A stretch of 64,000 nt of DNA from Lamellibrachia columna (GCA_963662155.1 OY759269.1:7904355-7968354); one strand, 5' to 3'. Counted from the first letter of the stretch, positions 20,640-35,077 are shown. Notes: a model not told the origin generated them from the letters alone. Numbers and translations are program-made.

Positions 20640-23228
20640 ACGGGGTGGAAGGTTGTGACTTGTTGAACTAAAAATAATTACTTCGCTCATTTGCATATAG
20701 TATTCAAACAGGGAATTGTGACTGTTATAGTCTTGTCGCCTGGGAGTTGTGCTAAAATTATTACTGCACTGCAACTGGACTGGTTGGTCAGTTTGGCTTC
20801 GAGTTAGACTCGTAAATTACGCTTAAGCTTCATTACGCAACATACCCAGTTGAACTCTACCCTAATTACGACTTATGTTAATTGCGACATTTTCTGAGCG
20901 TTTGGACAATATAAGGGTAATTCTTATTACTGTACCTGACACTCAAATGTGGGTGGACGTTCTAACTTAGTGAGCTACAATAAACAGTTTGGCTGCTTAA
21001 CTACAACTGTTTCTGTCTCAAACGTCATTCCTCGATTCATTTTCCCGCTCGTATCACTTTAGAATCATCTCGCGAAAAATATAACCTATCTAGTGTCCAC
21101 TGCAACATACCAGCTCGTTTGTGCACGTGTGTTATTTACCTTTGATTAAATCACAGGATAAACTATTAAATTATTGCTGACCGGATCCGGTAAAAAAATC
21201 GGCGAAAAAGGCACAGATGGTCATTCTCAATATATTATGACATAAAGCTATACACACTTTCGCAAGTTACCTGATCTAATGATCAAGGTCAAATCTTTCA
21301 ATGACTTCAATAAAAGCACGCCCTCTTATTAAACTGACTGCGCATATTGCTTACACTATTCACACACTACGGATTTCACCATCAACGAACCTGATTGTAT
21401 TATGGTATTATTATCGCTGTAGCGTTGTGCTAATATCAGGGTTCTAGTTTTGACGCTAATATTGATTTCAGCGTCAGTGGTCTGTCTACGCCTTCACTGA
21501 CGTGTTTTTGGTTAGTCGGTATGGCCGGATTAGAACATATTTTTGCGTTGCTCTTAATCGACATCACCATTAGTCGGCTGGAACCAGATCATTGACGAAC
21601 CGTTTCTAAGAAGGTCGGTTGTTCATTAGGAATGGGAAGTCAGCCACGTCAACATCAAGGTTTTCGCTGATCCGTTTGGTGCATTCTTTATTTTCCTCCA
21701 TTTTTCTTGCTGTGAGCGAGCTATGTTCTTGCTAAATGCTTAATTGCACATAGCGGGGATTGGTGGGGTTTTCGTTATAGTTGCAATTAGTGAGGAAAAT
21801 AATGGAATTGAATACTGAAGTGAGACTAATGAACACTAAAAGCTGTCAGCCTTAATTGCAATTGCAGGTGAAAGGATGCAATTTGGTGCTGTTTTCAAAG
21901 GGGCTTTGGATGTTATGCACTGGCTTGGTCGTATACTGTGTCATCAGGTTCAGGTATTTCTTTATCCCTGTAGCAATTATGCAATACAGCGTTTTCTTTG
22001 ACCAGTCTCGTGGATACTCTGGTCGAAAAGTGGACCCATGCCCAAATTGTCGGCTGAATTCTCTACGGTGGCACAATCGACGTCCAAAGCGCCCTACATT
22101 CGAATCAACACCTTTGAGACACGTCCACAGTGGCATTGTTACTTCGTTGCAAACAGCAATAAGTAGATATTGTATTTACAACTGTGTCGGAACCTGGCGA
22201 CCCGGTTAATCAGTTTCATAATAAGAGATGATATGGGCCGCTGCACAAACTCTTAGGAATGTCTACTGTTTGGTAACCCCGACAGTCGGAATGGCAGCAC
22301 TTAATGAGCGATCGAGTGGGTGTGTTGTAGGGGTTGGTCGTGTTGTGGTGCACCCACCCACGTTATATTGTGTTTCAAGGCCAGGCGGTTATGCAATTTA
22401 AGTATTTACGAAATGGCAAGCTCAGAAAGATCGAAATACTTCGTACAAACTGCTGTCGCCAACCGTCTTCGTTGTTGTTATATGTGAAATAAATATACTT
22501 ATCGACTCCACTGGACAGAAGGCATCACGAGGATTAAAAAAGAGAATTATGGTCACATATGCAGTCCCAAATTGTTTTGTTTTTTTTGCATGTCGCCGAG
22601 AATCCCGTGAATTCCTGCGCTGTTCAAACGAATGCATTTCGTGGTATTGAATGACCAAATGTGTGTTTTATGCGATACATGTGCAATGTTGTTTTACGGT
22701 ATTAAGACATCGCCTGCGACGTGGCAACGTTAGTTTGTGATCCAGTGTTGCCACAATTGTACGATTTACGTTCCGCTACTTCCTTTGATTTTCCTTCGAC
22801 AAAAACTTCATTTCACGCAAACGTTAGTACATACAAATCATATAAAAATAACAATTACAATCATTTGTAGCTATTTTAAAAACATTATTCATTATTTTTT
22901 CTTCATTTACGTTATGGCGATTCTGTTTTATAGTATCTGTTCTAAATGTCATCATGCCCAAAAAACTACTCATTAATCTAACACCTGGTGGCAGTGTGCC
23001 ATTGGGTCACTGGGTCACTGGGTCACTGGGTCATTCACCTTTGTTTTCCTTCAGTGTAGTGGTCGTGTTTATCTGATTTACGTTATGCAGATTTACGTTA
23101 CGGAATTTTTGTTTAGCTTGAATAAATCGACAACAAGGGAACTCTATGGAACTTTCTTCATTCGGGGCAAGTAGGGTGTATGTCACTTTAATTACTTTGA
23201 TTATTTCATAAACATAAATATTATATCG
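20640..23228. other. P1 upstream flank, no further gene seen
   Basis: This region is shared with P0 (with more changes) and P2. It has no convincing exon on either strand. A short tandem repeat of GGGTCACT is at 23003-23035. Conservation between units reflects the duplication and need not mean function. Confidence 0.6.
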
Positions 23229-24629
23229 TTTTTTATTATATATTTCGTGTATATTTCGAACCCGGGTTCGAATCCTCTTTCTGCCGTTTCGAAACTTTGG
23301 AAATTTCGTTCACCCCACGTTGCCACAGTTCAGTCAGCAATATGAATTCCAACTGTTCACCTTTGTATTGTGTGAACAGTTGGAAAGAATTGACTTTGAT
23401 CGTTAGATCGGGTAACTTGCCAGATATCTTCTGCTATTTCTTCGCCGATTGGCCTAATAAATATCTTTTTTTCGTTGAATTCGCCAAAACTAAATATTTT
23501 TACAAACGAGCTGGCCTTTCACAATAACGCCACGTCACTGGCGGCCAATTAATATGTAATTAATATAGGAAGACAAAGTGAACGATTAAAATTGGTTAAT
23601 CAATTACGAATGTGTCGATTGTCGTACGAACCGTGGGCGATGAGATGCAAGCACTGAATGCATTTTTTTTGTAGCAAGCAAGTGTACGATGCACGTAATT
23701 GTTTATCTTAGTGTAATTCAGCAAGTGTACGTTTGTATTCTTGCATACTTGTATGTTTATTCGCTTGTATGTTGGTATACCTGTATACTTGTGTGCTTGT
23801 TTGTTTTGTATGCTGTGCTACGCTACTGCCCCCGGTGGGTCTATGACCCCCCCACGGTGGGGTCGTCACAGTTATCACGTCCTTCCGGAGAATGTGCATT
23901 TTAGCTAGTAAAGATAAAGTTATGTCTGAATGGCAGCTAGCAAGTTGAACGCGAGGGAAGGCGTCGAATATGATCGATGAAAGCACGTCAACTATCGGGT
24001 ACAAACGATGTACGTTGTATTTCGTCGATGCGTAAGCAGTCTTCTCCCATTCTATAAACAAAAGAAACGGGTTATACTAATCAATATCATATAAGTAATG
24101 GTCTAATTAAATGTCTTCTTGTTGCTCTCCTCTATCCCTGAAGTCCGGGGTGAGGCTGGCATCGACACCGGTCTTCGAGTTTTGTTTTCCCTTGTTCTAC
24201 ATTAAACATTATAATAACCATAAACAACATGTATAATCATTTGAAATCAAACTATCTGTTCCAGAGCACAAATTCAAATATAGTATTAAAACTGTTTCCA
24301 TTTAATATGATTGTGTCGTGTAATAATAATAATTAGGCATTACATTTCTTAGTCATTCTTGCATATTAGTGTATCAACTTGACACTGTGATTTAGGTTGT
24401 ACTGTGATAGGGACAGGGATATCGAAATTGCCGGATGATGGCAATTAGCATGTTCGTTCAGCAGCTATGTAGGGAAGAGGACGTTGTATTTGTGGTACGG
24501 CTGATATGTACAGTGGCACGAGAAGAATAACAAATATTTTTGGTAGCAAACGCAGAGGTGCCTCAAACAGGACAAGAAGTCACTAGTACACACGAACCAG
24601 TAACAAAATGTCCGGAAAACACTTCTGAA

Positions 24630-27190
24630 GTTGGTTATGTTTAAATGCAAGGAGAATAATAAATAAGAAAAACGAATTAAGCATTATGGTAGAAGATACT
24701 AACCCTCACATAATAGGTATAACCGAATCATGGGCCAACGAAGACACATAAGATGCTGAATTAGGTCTGACAGGATACGTAATGTTTAGGAGAGATCGAA
24801 TAGGAATAATGGAAGGGGGTTATTTTATACATTAAAGAATCTATTCTGACTTACGAAAGAAAATTAGGAAGGGAAGCAAATTGCCATAAAGCTCTTCGGT
24901 GCAATATAGTTACCGGAAATTAAACATTAACTATTGGGTTAGTTAGAAGATAACACAAAAAATACAAAACGCTATAAAGGAAGTGAGTAAAGGAGAATGT
25001 ATCATAATGGGAGATTTTAGCCATGGACACATACAATGGAAATCTCTAGAGAGTACAGGGGGTGAGGACCACCAGTTTCTACTTTTAATTCAGGATAGCT
25101 TCCTCACTGAACACGTGCTAGAACAAACCAGGGGAGAGAATGTATTAGATTTAGTTTTGTCTTCATAACATGAATTAGTGGACAGTGTCAAAGTAACAGC
25201 GATCATAATCAAATACATCCCTTGAAAAAAACAACGAAAACGGTCTAGAAAGAAACACTTGTCAAAAGAAGCTGTTAGAAAAATAACGTGCCAACAAACT
25301 ATGTTGAGGGTTTATAGGCATACCAGAAAGGATGAAGAATATGCAAATTACAAAGAGGCACTTAATGCAGCTACGAATAGAATTAGACAATTAGACAAAG
25401 AAGCTATAACCAAAATTAGCATGTAACATAAAATGAGTGCAAGAGTTTGTATGCATATATCAGGAGTAAACAAAACGTACGAGACAAGGTTGGACCACTA
25501 GAAGACAGTGCTGGAAATATAATGTCACAAGGAGAATGCTGCTTCGAAAGGAAATCAAATTCTAGGGCTAATTAGGAGAACTATCACATATAAGGAGAAA
25601 CATGTAATTGTACCCCTGTACAAAGCAATAGTTAGACCACATTTGGAATATTGTATTCAAGCATGGAGGCCATATCGTAAAAAAGACATAGACAAGCTAG
25701 AAAGAATACAACGAAGAGCAACTAAAATGGTTCCAGAATTAAGAGACCTTAGTTACGAAAGTCGCTTATTACAGTGTGGTTTGACAACACTAGAGACCAG
25801 GAGACTAAGAGGAGACCAAATAGAAGTGTTTAAAATAGTGAACGGTTATGAGGATGTTAATAGGAATATGTTCTTCAAACTTAAAGAAGGCAGTAGAACC
25901 AGAGGTCACAAAGCAGCATTAGTTAAGGAGCAGTGTAGGTTGGACATGAGAAAGTACTCTTTCTCACAGAGGGTGATAAATGAATGGAACAAACTGCCAA
26001 ATGATTGTGTTAATGCTAGTAGTGTGAATATGTTTAAAAATAGAATTGACAGATATCTGATAAGGGCGGGCTACACATAGATGAGAAAATTGTTGGACTC
26101 TCGATAAGCCATTGGCTTCCTTGTCCACTTGCCATCTGGAACTTGTTGTTCGAGATGGCAATCTTGTTAAATCTTGTTAAATCTTGTTAAAGGTTTTTTA
26201 ATGGCAGAAGACCTAAATGTATATTTCAGTTCAGTGTTTACCAGAGAGAATATTAATTCATTACCAGTTCCAAATGCTAAATTTCAGGAAGCTCAATCGG
26301 ACTATTTAGGGCAGTTAATTGTAATTCCAGAAATGGTAGCTAAGAAAATAAAGGCACTGAAGGACAACAAATCACCTGTAGTGGATTCAATTCCTCCAAA
26401 ACTACTAATGGAAACAACAGAACAAATTAGTATACCACTTGCAAGAGTGTTCAATTTGTCACTAAAAGAGGCCGTGGTTCCTTTTGAATGGAAAGAAGCA
26501 AACAACATGCCATTATTTAAAAAGGTTCAAAAAATAAGTAAGATAATCACAGGCCAGTGAGTTTAACATCAGTGATTTGTAAACTATAAGAAAGATTAAT
26601 TAAATACATACGGTGGACTTCCATGTTAGGCATAAATTATTAAATCCATCTCAATATTCCTACTATATATTATATTTTTGGAAGAAATGACTAAGTGGAT
26701 AGACGAAGGATCACCAGTAGATATTATATTTTTAGATCTACTAAGCTTTTCAGAAAGCGTTTGACAAAGTGCCACATAAAAAAACTACTACTTAAATTAA
26801 AAGCACATGATATCGAGGGTGGCATAATCGACTGGATAGAACAATGGCTGACTGGCAGAAGATAACGTGTCGTAGTAGATTGGGAGATTTCAAACTGGAA
26901 ATCAGTTTTGAGTGGGGTACTACAAAGATCATCTTTATTATTAATAATATATATCAATGACTTGGACGATAATATAATAAGCAACGTACTGTGTTTACAA
27001 AGGTTTACAAGGGTTAACAATAATGGCGATAAACAACATTTACGAAGCGATCTAGATAAATTAGTTAAATGGTCTGAGAAATGGCAGATGTTATTAAATT
27101 TTGGAAAATGTATATGCCTACACACAGGACACGCGAACTTGGATGTAAACTATGAAATTGGAGATACTGTTCTATGTAAAAGAACAGGGC
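24630..27190 (+). pseudogene. CR1/L2-like LINE, unit 2 copy, interrupted by a nested LINE
   Basis: Same element as 9790-11690: IINKKNELSIMVED, IGITESWANED, then endonuclease GDFSHGHIQW and LDLVLSS, reverse transcriptase IKALKDNKSPVVDSIPPKLL and LKEAVVPFEWKEAN, and a palm-like GVLQRSSLLLIIYINDL. It is split between 25533 and 26190 by a second element. Stops and frameshifts remain, so it is inactive. Confidence 0.8.
25534..26190 (+). mobile_element. 5'-truncated LINE nested in the older LINE, unit 2 only
   Basis: Contains an open stretch of about 145 codons (25643-26080): EYCIQAWRPYRKKDIDKLER, IQRRATKMVPELRDLSYESR, LTTLETRRLRGD, SRTRGHKAALV and YSFSQRVINEWNKLP, ending NRIDRYLIRAGYT. This is the C-terminal end of a CR1/L2-type LINE ORF2. 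The 3' end then carries three TTGTTAAATC units. Unit 1 reads across this point uninterrupted (near 10690), giving an empty site. It looks young, since the frame is intact. Confidence 0.8.
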
Positions 27191-27657
27191 TTAGATTGTG
27201 CACGGCCGAGCACCGTTTTCAACACACCAAGAACGGGCCTGAACATACATACATGGCTAGGACAGGAGGCCGTCGGCCAGTTGTCATTAATTTTGTGATC
27301 GGTAATATCCGCGGTATCTTATGTGCCGCACCACGTATTGAGGGTGGGGGGAGGGGGTTTTGAACTAAAGTCTATACTTTTATTACTTTGAAAACTTAAG
27401 AGACCACCCCTTAGGAAATTAAGAAATTGTCCAATTTAAGTTTGCTGGGGAGGTAGTTCTATGCTCATTGTGAATCTGGTAGTTTCAGTAGATTATGTTG
27501 AGATATTAAGTGACACATACTTGTGTGCGTGCGTGCGTGCGTGTGTGCGTGCGTGGGCGTGTTAACGTGGAACGATATTATGACTCATCCTGGATGAATA
27601 TCAGTTAACAATCGCTACATTGACTTGACAAATACAAGTTTTATGTGATGAGTTCAA

Positions 27658-27663
27658 TTTATT
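27658..27663 (-). terminator. Probable poly(A) signal of P2
   Basis: The minus strand reads AATAAA about 260 bases beyond the P2 stop codon, in the same place as in P1. Confidence 0.5.
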
Positions 27664-27919
27664 AAACAAACACGTGCATAGCAGTGATCACAATAATATC
27701 TAACTGCAGAATTACCAAAAAACTATGATCAAGTGGAAACTCTACGAAGTGATTATTTTATCCATACAGCTCACGTATTTCGCACTGGAAGTGTGTCGCT
27801 GCTGCAGACTAAGAAATTACGCATCAATGCAATTATATAGAATTTATCGAATTAAGAGGGTAACTGTTTTTTTTTATAACGGTGATGTTAATTCGTGCCA
27901 TGAGCCGAGTAAGACTGCG

Positions 27920-29502
27920 CTACTTCTTGGCTTTGCCATTCTTCAGCAAGCGGGCAATGAGGTTCAGTGTCCTCTTCACGTCGATGGTGGCGGGGCTCGA
28001 GAAGTAGGTGGCCGGCGGCGCGGGGCTCGAGAAGTAGGCGTCCTGCGCGGGGCTCGAGAAGTAGGTGTCTGGCGAGTCAGATACACCTGTACAGACACCA
28101 GCATTACTTGTACAGTCACAACACATGCGCAAGTAGCTATTAAATCACTGCACTTTTCAAACATACACTTATAACAGCAACTTACAAATGGCAGACATAT
28201 ATATTTAACTAAGAAACCTACATTTACCGTACACATTAGCCTCGTCTGTTGGCTAGAGTAAACATTATTTCTTTTCTATCGTTCATTTCTAGGTGGAGCA
28301 ATATTCGATAAACTGCTTTAATTACGATGTGTTGGTTCAAAGACCCCTTTAATCATCATGATGCATCTCTTTGATTGATAAGGCCACTTTCACGACGCCA
28401 TACCTCCTTTGATCATTTCTGAAGACCTCGATATAAATCGTTGTCGACCAGTGGTGGATGGTATATTTATGTTGCATAAAATGTGTGGAATCGTGTCAGA
28501 AATTTTTTTTTTAATATATCTTAAATCCAAGTAATCAACACTGGGAAAGCTAAATATATGGCTTTTAAAACATGTAACATTACAACATTACCTTGAAAAT
28601 AAGGTAAATAACTTCAAGTACTTAGGAACCTTGATGGAAAGTTAACAGAGGGTGCAAAGTTCCGTAAGGTAGCAGCATGGAAAGCGTGTAATCTGGAAGT
28701 CTACACTCCCTATGATGCATATATTTTCATACCAACAGTTGAGTCTGTGCTGCTGTAGCCTGGACAATGACGTTTGCATTAGAATGCAATGGAATTAGAT
28801 AGATGCTACACCAGAAAGTTCAGAATGGCGGTAAACATGCGCCGGAGCCAGAAACTCATTAACGAGTAAGCATAATGGGGAATTACCAAAACTAGTATCT
28901 CGATTGGCTAGGAAAGTCACACATCTCACAGGCTAAGACTGCAATGCAAAAATATTGGCTGGCCATTGTGAATCGAGGAACCCACTGCAAAACTCCTATT
29001 TGTTTGTACTACTTGGCATTGCATTTCCTTCTGGTGTAGCTGTCATATGACCAAGTTTGACAACGACACTTTGTATTATGTTTTCGAAAGAAGCTATGGG
29101 GGCTGCGTGTATCTATTGCCGGACATGTCGTTGGAGACACGTACCTTTACGAATCGTCTTCATGTAGTCGGCGAAAGGGGAGAGCGTCTCATGGGCATCC
29201 TCCACGATCGTATCGAAGACGATCAGTCCCTTTAGCAGCCCCTTTCGCACCATGTCTGGGTCGTTGGCTGCAAGGAACAACAACAAGAATAGAATAGACA
29301 GAACCTAAAGAGAACAGCACCGACTAAGATAATAAGTCGCCTTCGTCGTGTAGCAAGACTTAAAAGAGACAGTTAATTACACATACAATAAATACACGCA
29401 CACATAAAACAGTATGCTGTCTTATTATCTTCGAAACTTTGTTTATGTTTAAAGCATACCCGTAATTACAATGAAAACTTAATGACGACGACGACGTCTG
29501 CG

Positions 29503-29594
<92 letters not shown>

Positions 29595-29625
29595 GGCGGC
29601 GGCGACGGCGGCGGCGACGACATTC

Positions 29626-29691
<66 letters not shown>

Positions 29692-32600
29692 TTAACAATA
29701 ATAACAATAAATCAAATTCAAGTGAGATGCTCCAATACACAGAATATCGACTCACTGTCCACTTCGGCGATGAGTTCGCTGATGAAATTGAGGAAGAACG
29801 CCATATGACCTTTGAGACAGTTGAGGTCAACACTCAGGAAACTGATCAACATGTCCTTGTCAAAGCCTGAAAAAAACAGATATAAATACATGCAAATATA
29901 CAAGCTTGAAAATACACATGAATACACATCTCCCTACATGCATACGTGCACGCACGCATACGCAAGCACACATGCACGCAACTCCCACACAAACAATTGA
30001 TAAATTGATATAATCAGTAGTATCCAGAATTATTATCACAAAGTCACAAACTGGCAAGTCAAGTCAAGTAACAAGTCAATGACCTTCAATTCCAAGTCAA
30101 TTCCCGAGTAATTTCTCTCAGTTCCAATTCAAGTCAAAATGAGTGTCTCGAGTGCAACCGTAGTCAGCCTGTTTGATATTTGTCATAGAACGTTGTGATG
30201 GAATTACCTTGAGTTGTGTCGAATTCCCGCATTTGGTTGCATGTTGTTGGCCTTGCGATGGTAGTGGCTAAAAACAAAGACATCATTCACGTGCAGGCGG
30301 CATTAGTGAATAATGAAGTATATATGATTACTCATTTATCACGACATTTGTTATTGTTTGGGGAATTGCAGATTTAACATTAGTATGAATAATGTCCGGC
30401 GATATAAGATGGACATTTGTAAATAGACCAACCAAGGTTGTCCTGGATGAACTCTATACAAACAGGAAACGGTTTCGCTAGTTTGGTTGTGAGGCCATTG
30501 AGATCGTTGTGGTTTCTTCAAATTTACAATGGGCGAAAATATGAGATCATTGTTGGTCAATGCACGTGTCGTGTTACCACACCGATGACGATTGCGTGAT
30601 TTGGTTAATAGTAATGAGTAGAAACATTGTCTACAGTTTGTGTAAATTCTAGCAGAGTGAATATGTTAACAAAATTGACAAATATCTCATAAGGGTGGGT
30701 TACACACAGATAAAAAATTGTTGGACCAATGGCTTCCTTGTCCACTGGCAATCTTATTAAATATTGTTAAATCAAAATCTAGTAAAACTGGTATTGGAAC
30801 AAGTCATCGAATAGCCGGTCGAACTTGTATTATCATAATTATGTAATGATTGATGATGCTTGATGATTGGTGATTTTGTTTAAATCCAACAAATGTATAA
30901 AACCGTCTGCTGACTGAATCTACCGGACGGATCGACTTGTCAAGCCATTTTACAATCTGTTATTTTTTGGGGACTATCGCCATAACATTCGTCGGCGTTC
31001 AAGCGGCTCTCTTACCTGCCAACTCGAGTTCAGCGGAGACCTCCTCGAAGGTTTCGATGAGTTCTCCTACGTTGTGGATAAGACACATGACACGTTTCTC
31101 TTCTCCGGAGAAAGCCTCTGTGCAAAAACACGATACATACATAAATAGAGATGCTGAAAATTAAAACGTAGAAATCTGCGTCGCATCAAAAGAAAGCCTG
31201 CTTCGAAAGTTATAAACCTGTCATCATATTTTATATTTGTAGAACGAACAAAGCAAAATATGTACATTGTCGTGATTATTCCATCTAAAATAAATCCGCA
31301 ATAAAACGGGAGACGGCCGTACGGCTCCCCAAATCCAGAACACCGACGGGAAATCTGTGCGATGTGACAGGTGGAAATTGGCTCATGTTTAACCTGGTAC
31401 GTATCTACGACAATAGTATGTGTGAATATCTAACTGCAGAATTACCAAAAAACTATGATCAAGTGGAAACTCTACGAAGTGATTATTTTGAGTGATTATA
31501 TTGAGTGGTTGCAAACGAGAGAAGGAATCGGGTTCGTGTACGTACGTCTCTTGATGTCTTCCGGCGAGATGTCCTTGCATCGTTCTTCTCCAACGAATCC
31601 TGTGACAGACATTCACACTGTCATCAACCGCGACACGAATGAACCCATTGTAAACAGCGAACAATTGTGAATCGTAGCTTAGTTCTAGCTTGGAGACTAG
31701 TCTCTTATTGTATATCGTCATATTACGGAAATACGTGGACCAATTCGTACACTAATGCTCCGAAAAAAATTCCCTCAATATTATGTGCTGTAGTGCGGGT
31801 TCTATCCTCTACGTGGCGCCACTGATCTGCCATAAGCGTTTTTGATTTGTTTCTAAATCATACCTTGTGACATAACTCTGACTGCACCGAGCAATTTGAA
31901 GCTTGATCATATGTGCCACATTTAGGGTAAAATATATGTTGCGATTTTTACTTTGCTCTCCATTCATATTGCTGATGAAAAACCTAGATATGTCGCCAAA
32001 AAATATAATAGACAGATATTTGATAAGGGCGGCCTACACATAGAGGAGAAAATTGTTGGACTCTCGATAAGCCAATGGCTTCCTTGTCCACTTGCCATCT
32101 GGAACTTGTTGTTTGGGATGGCAATCTTGTTAAATCTTGTTGAATCTTGTTAAACAGCAATTGTATAGGGCGAATAATAGTAACGAACCAAAATAAATCC
32201 CGGATATATGGCGCTTTCCAAATGTTATTATTATTAGTATTAGTATTATCAGTATCAGTATCAGTATCAGTATCAGTATCAGTGCAATCGTAGCGTGAAC
32301 GTCGCTCGGTAATAGTGCAATCGTAGCGTGAACGTCGCTCGGTAATAGTGCAATCGTAGCGTGAACGTCGCTCGGTAATAGTTGTTTTCTTGTTGATGTT
32401 GGGCGACTTACCAACGAGGAACGCGCGGGTGACGATCAACTTTCCGCGGGTCAGTAGATGGTGTACGACTTTTTGAAGGATCCTCATGTCTCGGCTAATC
32501 GATTTCAGGTGCACCTTCTGCTCATTTCCTAGAAGAAAAAAAACTTGTAAAATACATACAGATGACAATTGCGATGATACAACAGCGTCTCTCTCGCTGT

Positions 32601-35019
32601 CTGTCGTGGTTGTGATTACGACTGTTCGCTTGATTCACATTTCAGGAATCCTCTCCAGGGGGTCTTTCCTTGGGCATGTGCGTACCACGGCTCTCCGTCT
32701 ATGCTTGCTTTCTTCAAATTTCGCTTCATTGTATTTAAGTTTCGGCCGATCTCTGCTTCTAGTTCATCCAGACAGTTAAGAATATATAATTTGCGTAAGA
32801 AGCCGGACATCTGATGCACAAATGGCGCATATGGAACACCAATATGTGATCGCGGCCACGCCCAGCAACTCGTTGGCCACGTCGTCATCCACGGCCGCAC
32901 GTTTGCATTTAGCGGAGGAATTTACAGTTGTATGTTCTAGTTGTCTTTTCTTATTCCCCCCCAAACAAAAGGTTGTACCAGTACCAGCGCCCCTCCCCCG
33001 TATGGTTAATCCAGCCGTGTACAGAACGAAGAATTGCAATGCTAGAAGCGGGATCGATATTTACCAAGGCCTATCGATTTCATTGGCTACAGTGACACAG
33101 ACAACAAACAGACGCTTACCCAAAGCCATTGGAGCGCGATTGGCTGCGTCTTCCATCACGGCTGACGCGTTTCGAGTGACACCGATTACCGTATTCATGA
33201 AGAATTTAATTTCCTCCTCCGATACGTCTGCAAGGAGACCAATTGATACAACAGATATGAGAAAAAAAATTATAAATTATATTACAAATCAACGAAATTA
33301 ATACAGAAATAAGTTAAATAATCAATTTCACAACAACCTATTTTTCCTGGATTGAACGCCTCATCACTTTGAAAACATCTGAAAATATAGCCACCTTCCA
33401 CAAAATAATGTAGACATATTTATTCTTGAATTTCAACCATAAATCTTCGGTGGTCCCTCGGTCTAATAATGACTTTTTGAGCGTATCTCTTAACGATTTC
33501 CTTAATGATTCTGCTTTTGTTGCGCCTTTGAGCTCAGGTTCCTGAACGTATAGGTGCGATAGAAGTTAATTATTATCATTAAATGAAATGAAAACTAAAA
33601 ATAAATTAAATACACTTTCGTTGTTGTCATTCGTCGATGTAAACTACGATAGTGGTGGATATTAAAACTGAATCACGGTATTTAATAACCGATTATGATA
33701 TTATCTCTTTTAATATCGACCAGCAACTGTTTCAAGGGACCACAAAACAATGTAGCACGAAAGACGTATCCGGAGGGAAGATTCGTAAGCAAATGTGAAC
33801 GTACGTGATATTCTGAAGCCATTTCGTCCGCGCTTGTCAGGCATTCCGTCAAAGGGCTGCAACAGACGGGCTGAATTAATTCGTACTCCAAACTAGACAG
33901 AACTACATCATTAGATAACACTACACCACTGCTCCCCAGAAACAACAACAACAACAACAACAATGCCGCATCCATCAGAACTCAGGACTCCGACAAGACA
34001 GACGTCTCATTAATGTCAATCGAAGAACTCTTCATCTAGAGAAAAACTATAGTATAAACAGATTGTCCACGTTTTCTTATTACCGAACCTCTGTTCAATC
34101 GCCCCATGAATAATGTTGCCATCCCGACTGCGTGCGTGCATGTGTGTGTAAACAAGGAAGTCAGGTGACATTTCCATTGGAATCCCTACATTCCACCCAT
34201 ATGTGTTCAACGAAGTCCTTTTATTGTGAAAACATGTTATCCTAGACTAAACCACATGAACAAAGACGAACCTCACATTCATTAACGTACCTAGTAAACA
34301 GGTTCTTTCACCGAAGCACCATCGCTGACACGCTAATCTTCCAATGGTTTGCATTGACATATGAACAACAATTATACTCATTACACTGGGGCTGAGCAGC
34401 AAGAAAGAAACAAGATATGTATTGTACAAGACCCTCCTGCGTTGAACACTGCACTGGTAACGAACGTAACGCCGGGGAGGATCTGTCTGTGTCAGGCGGC
34501 TGCTATGGAACGAACGCTACACGGAAGCCCAACATTGACAACAGCGGACACGACTAGACTTACGACACAAGTTTCTAAAAAACCTGGAAGAATTCCCACG
34601 AAAAGTCATTGTAATTTAGATCATACGAACGAATGTACATGTCGTGGATGCATTTAACGCAGACACGAAGTCTCCTGTTGGCAAAAACTGTCTAAACACA
34701 ACCATAGTCCGAATATTGGACGTGTTTTGTTTAAATTCAAATAGATCGTAATTATGAATTCACGAAAATCACTCCCTTTAAAACTAAGGTTTGTGTTATG
34801 CAATCCGTGTGCGACCGACATACATGCAACACATATTAGTTTCTCATACGAAAATATAATCTTATGATAATATAAATATATAGCAATGTAGAGCACCCAT
34901 GCAACTTCGCACATTGGTGCTAGTGAACGCAAAGTAATGTAACATACCTTCCCTGGCGGTTTTGCCAGAGTCACTGACACCAAAACCACCAACACGAGAA
35001 CTGCGAGAACAACCTTCAT
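27920..35019 (-). CDS. P2: near-identical paralogue of P1, 321 residues, ten exons
   Basis: Coding exons: 35019-34948, 33856-33805, 33227-33120, 32528-32412, 31599-31546, 31117-31016, 30267-30208, 29866-29756, 29267-29145, 28086-27920, totalling 966 bases. Every exon has the same length and intron phase as in P1. The product differs from P1 at only four residues by my reading: Thr17 for Asn17 and Gly23 for Lys23 (exon 1), and Met29 for Ile29 and Phe38 for Val38 (exon 2). Exons 3-10 encode the same protein; one silent change was seen in exon 9. The signal peptide, four cysteines, YFSSPA repeats and cationic tail are all present, with no stop or lost splice site. Both copies therefore look functional. 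Function is unknown. Confidence 0.85.
28595..29040 (+). pseudogene. LINE reverse-transcriptase 3' fragment in P2 intron 9
   Basis: Same degenerate element as 13080-13550 (VNNFKYLGTLME and later fragments), with a 9-bp deletion relative to P1 near 28757. Confidence 0.6.
29505..29691. repeat. (CTG)n-(CGG)n-(ACA)n compound microsatellite in P2 intron 8
   Basis: Counterpart of 14009-14204, a few repeat units shorter. The homopolymer-encoding open frames here are not genes. Confidence 0.95.
30631..30786 (+). mobile_element. LINE 3' end in P2 intron 6
   Basis: Same truncated element as 15145-15300, shared through the segmental duplication. Confidence 0.7.
32008..32155 (+). mobile_element. LINE 3' end in P2 intron 4
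   Basis: Same as 16520-16671: last codons, 3' end and TTGTTAAATC-type tail, in antisense to the gene. Confidence 0.8.
32282..32380. repeat. 33-bp tandem repeat, 3 copies, in P2 intron 4
   Basis: Counterpart of 17055-17153. Here it directly abuts a (CAGTAT)n run because about 270 bases present in unit 1 are missing. Confidence 0.95.
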
Positions 35020-35067
35020 CTTCTCAACCCAGAGCAAGCTCGTTGCTTTGCTGGGCGCTGTCGCCGT

Positions 35068-35077
35068 CTTTTATTGC
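35068..35077 (-). promoter_or_regulatory. TATA-like box of P2
   Basis: GCAATAAAAG on the minus strand, about 49 bases before the ATG, followed by the same GC-rich block as in P0, P1 and P3. Confidence 0.6.

Noticed and set aside
23255..23285. tRNA-like B box (GGGTTCGAATCC) at the unit junction
   Set aside because: There is no A box, acceptor stem or anticodon arm upstream; at most it is a SINE scrap.
33470..33560. Possible extra exon in P2 intron 2 (EPELKG-like frame)
   Set aside because: No donor in the needed phase was found, and the P1 copy has a stop and a 9-bp deletion.
33682..33975. Minus-strand 97-codon frame starting with a leucine-rich, signal-like peptide
   Set aside because: Its start comes from an ACA repeat, and in P1 the matching ATG is displaced. 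The stretch inside it at 33856-33805 is used in another frame as exon 2 of P2, with proper splice sites and phase.
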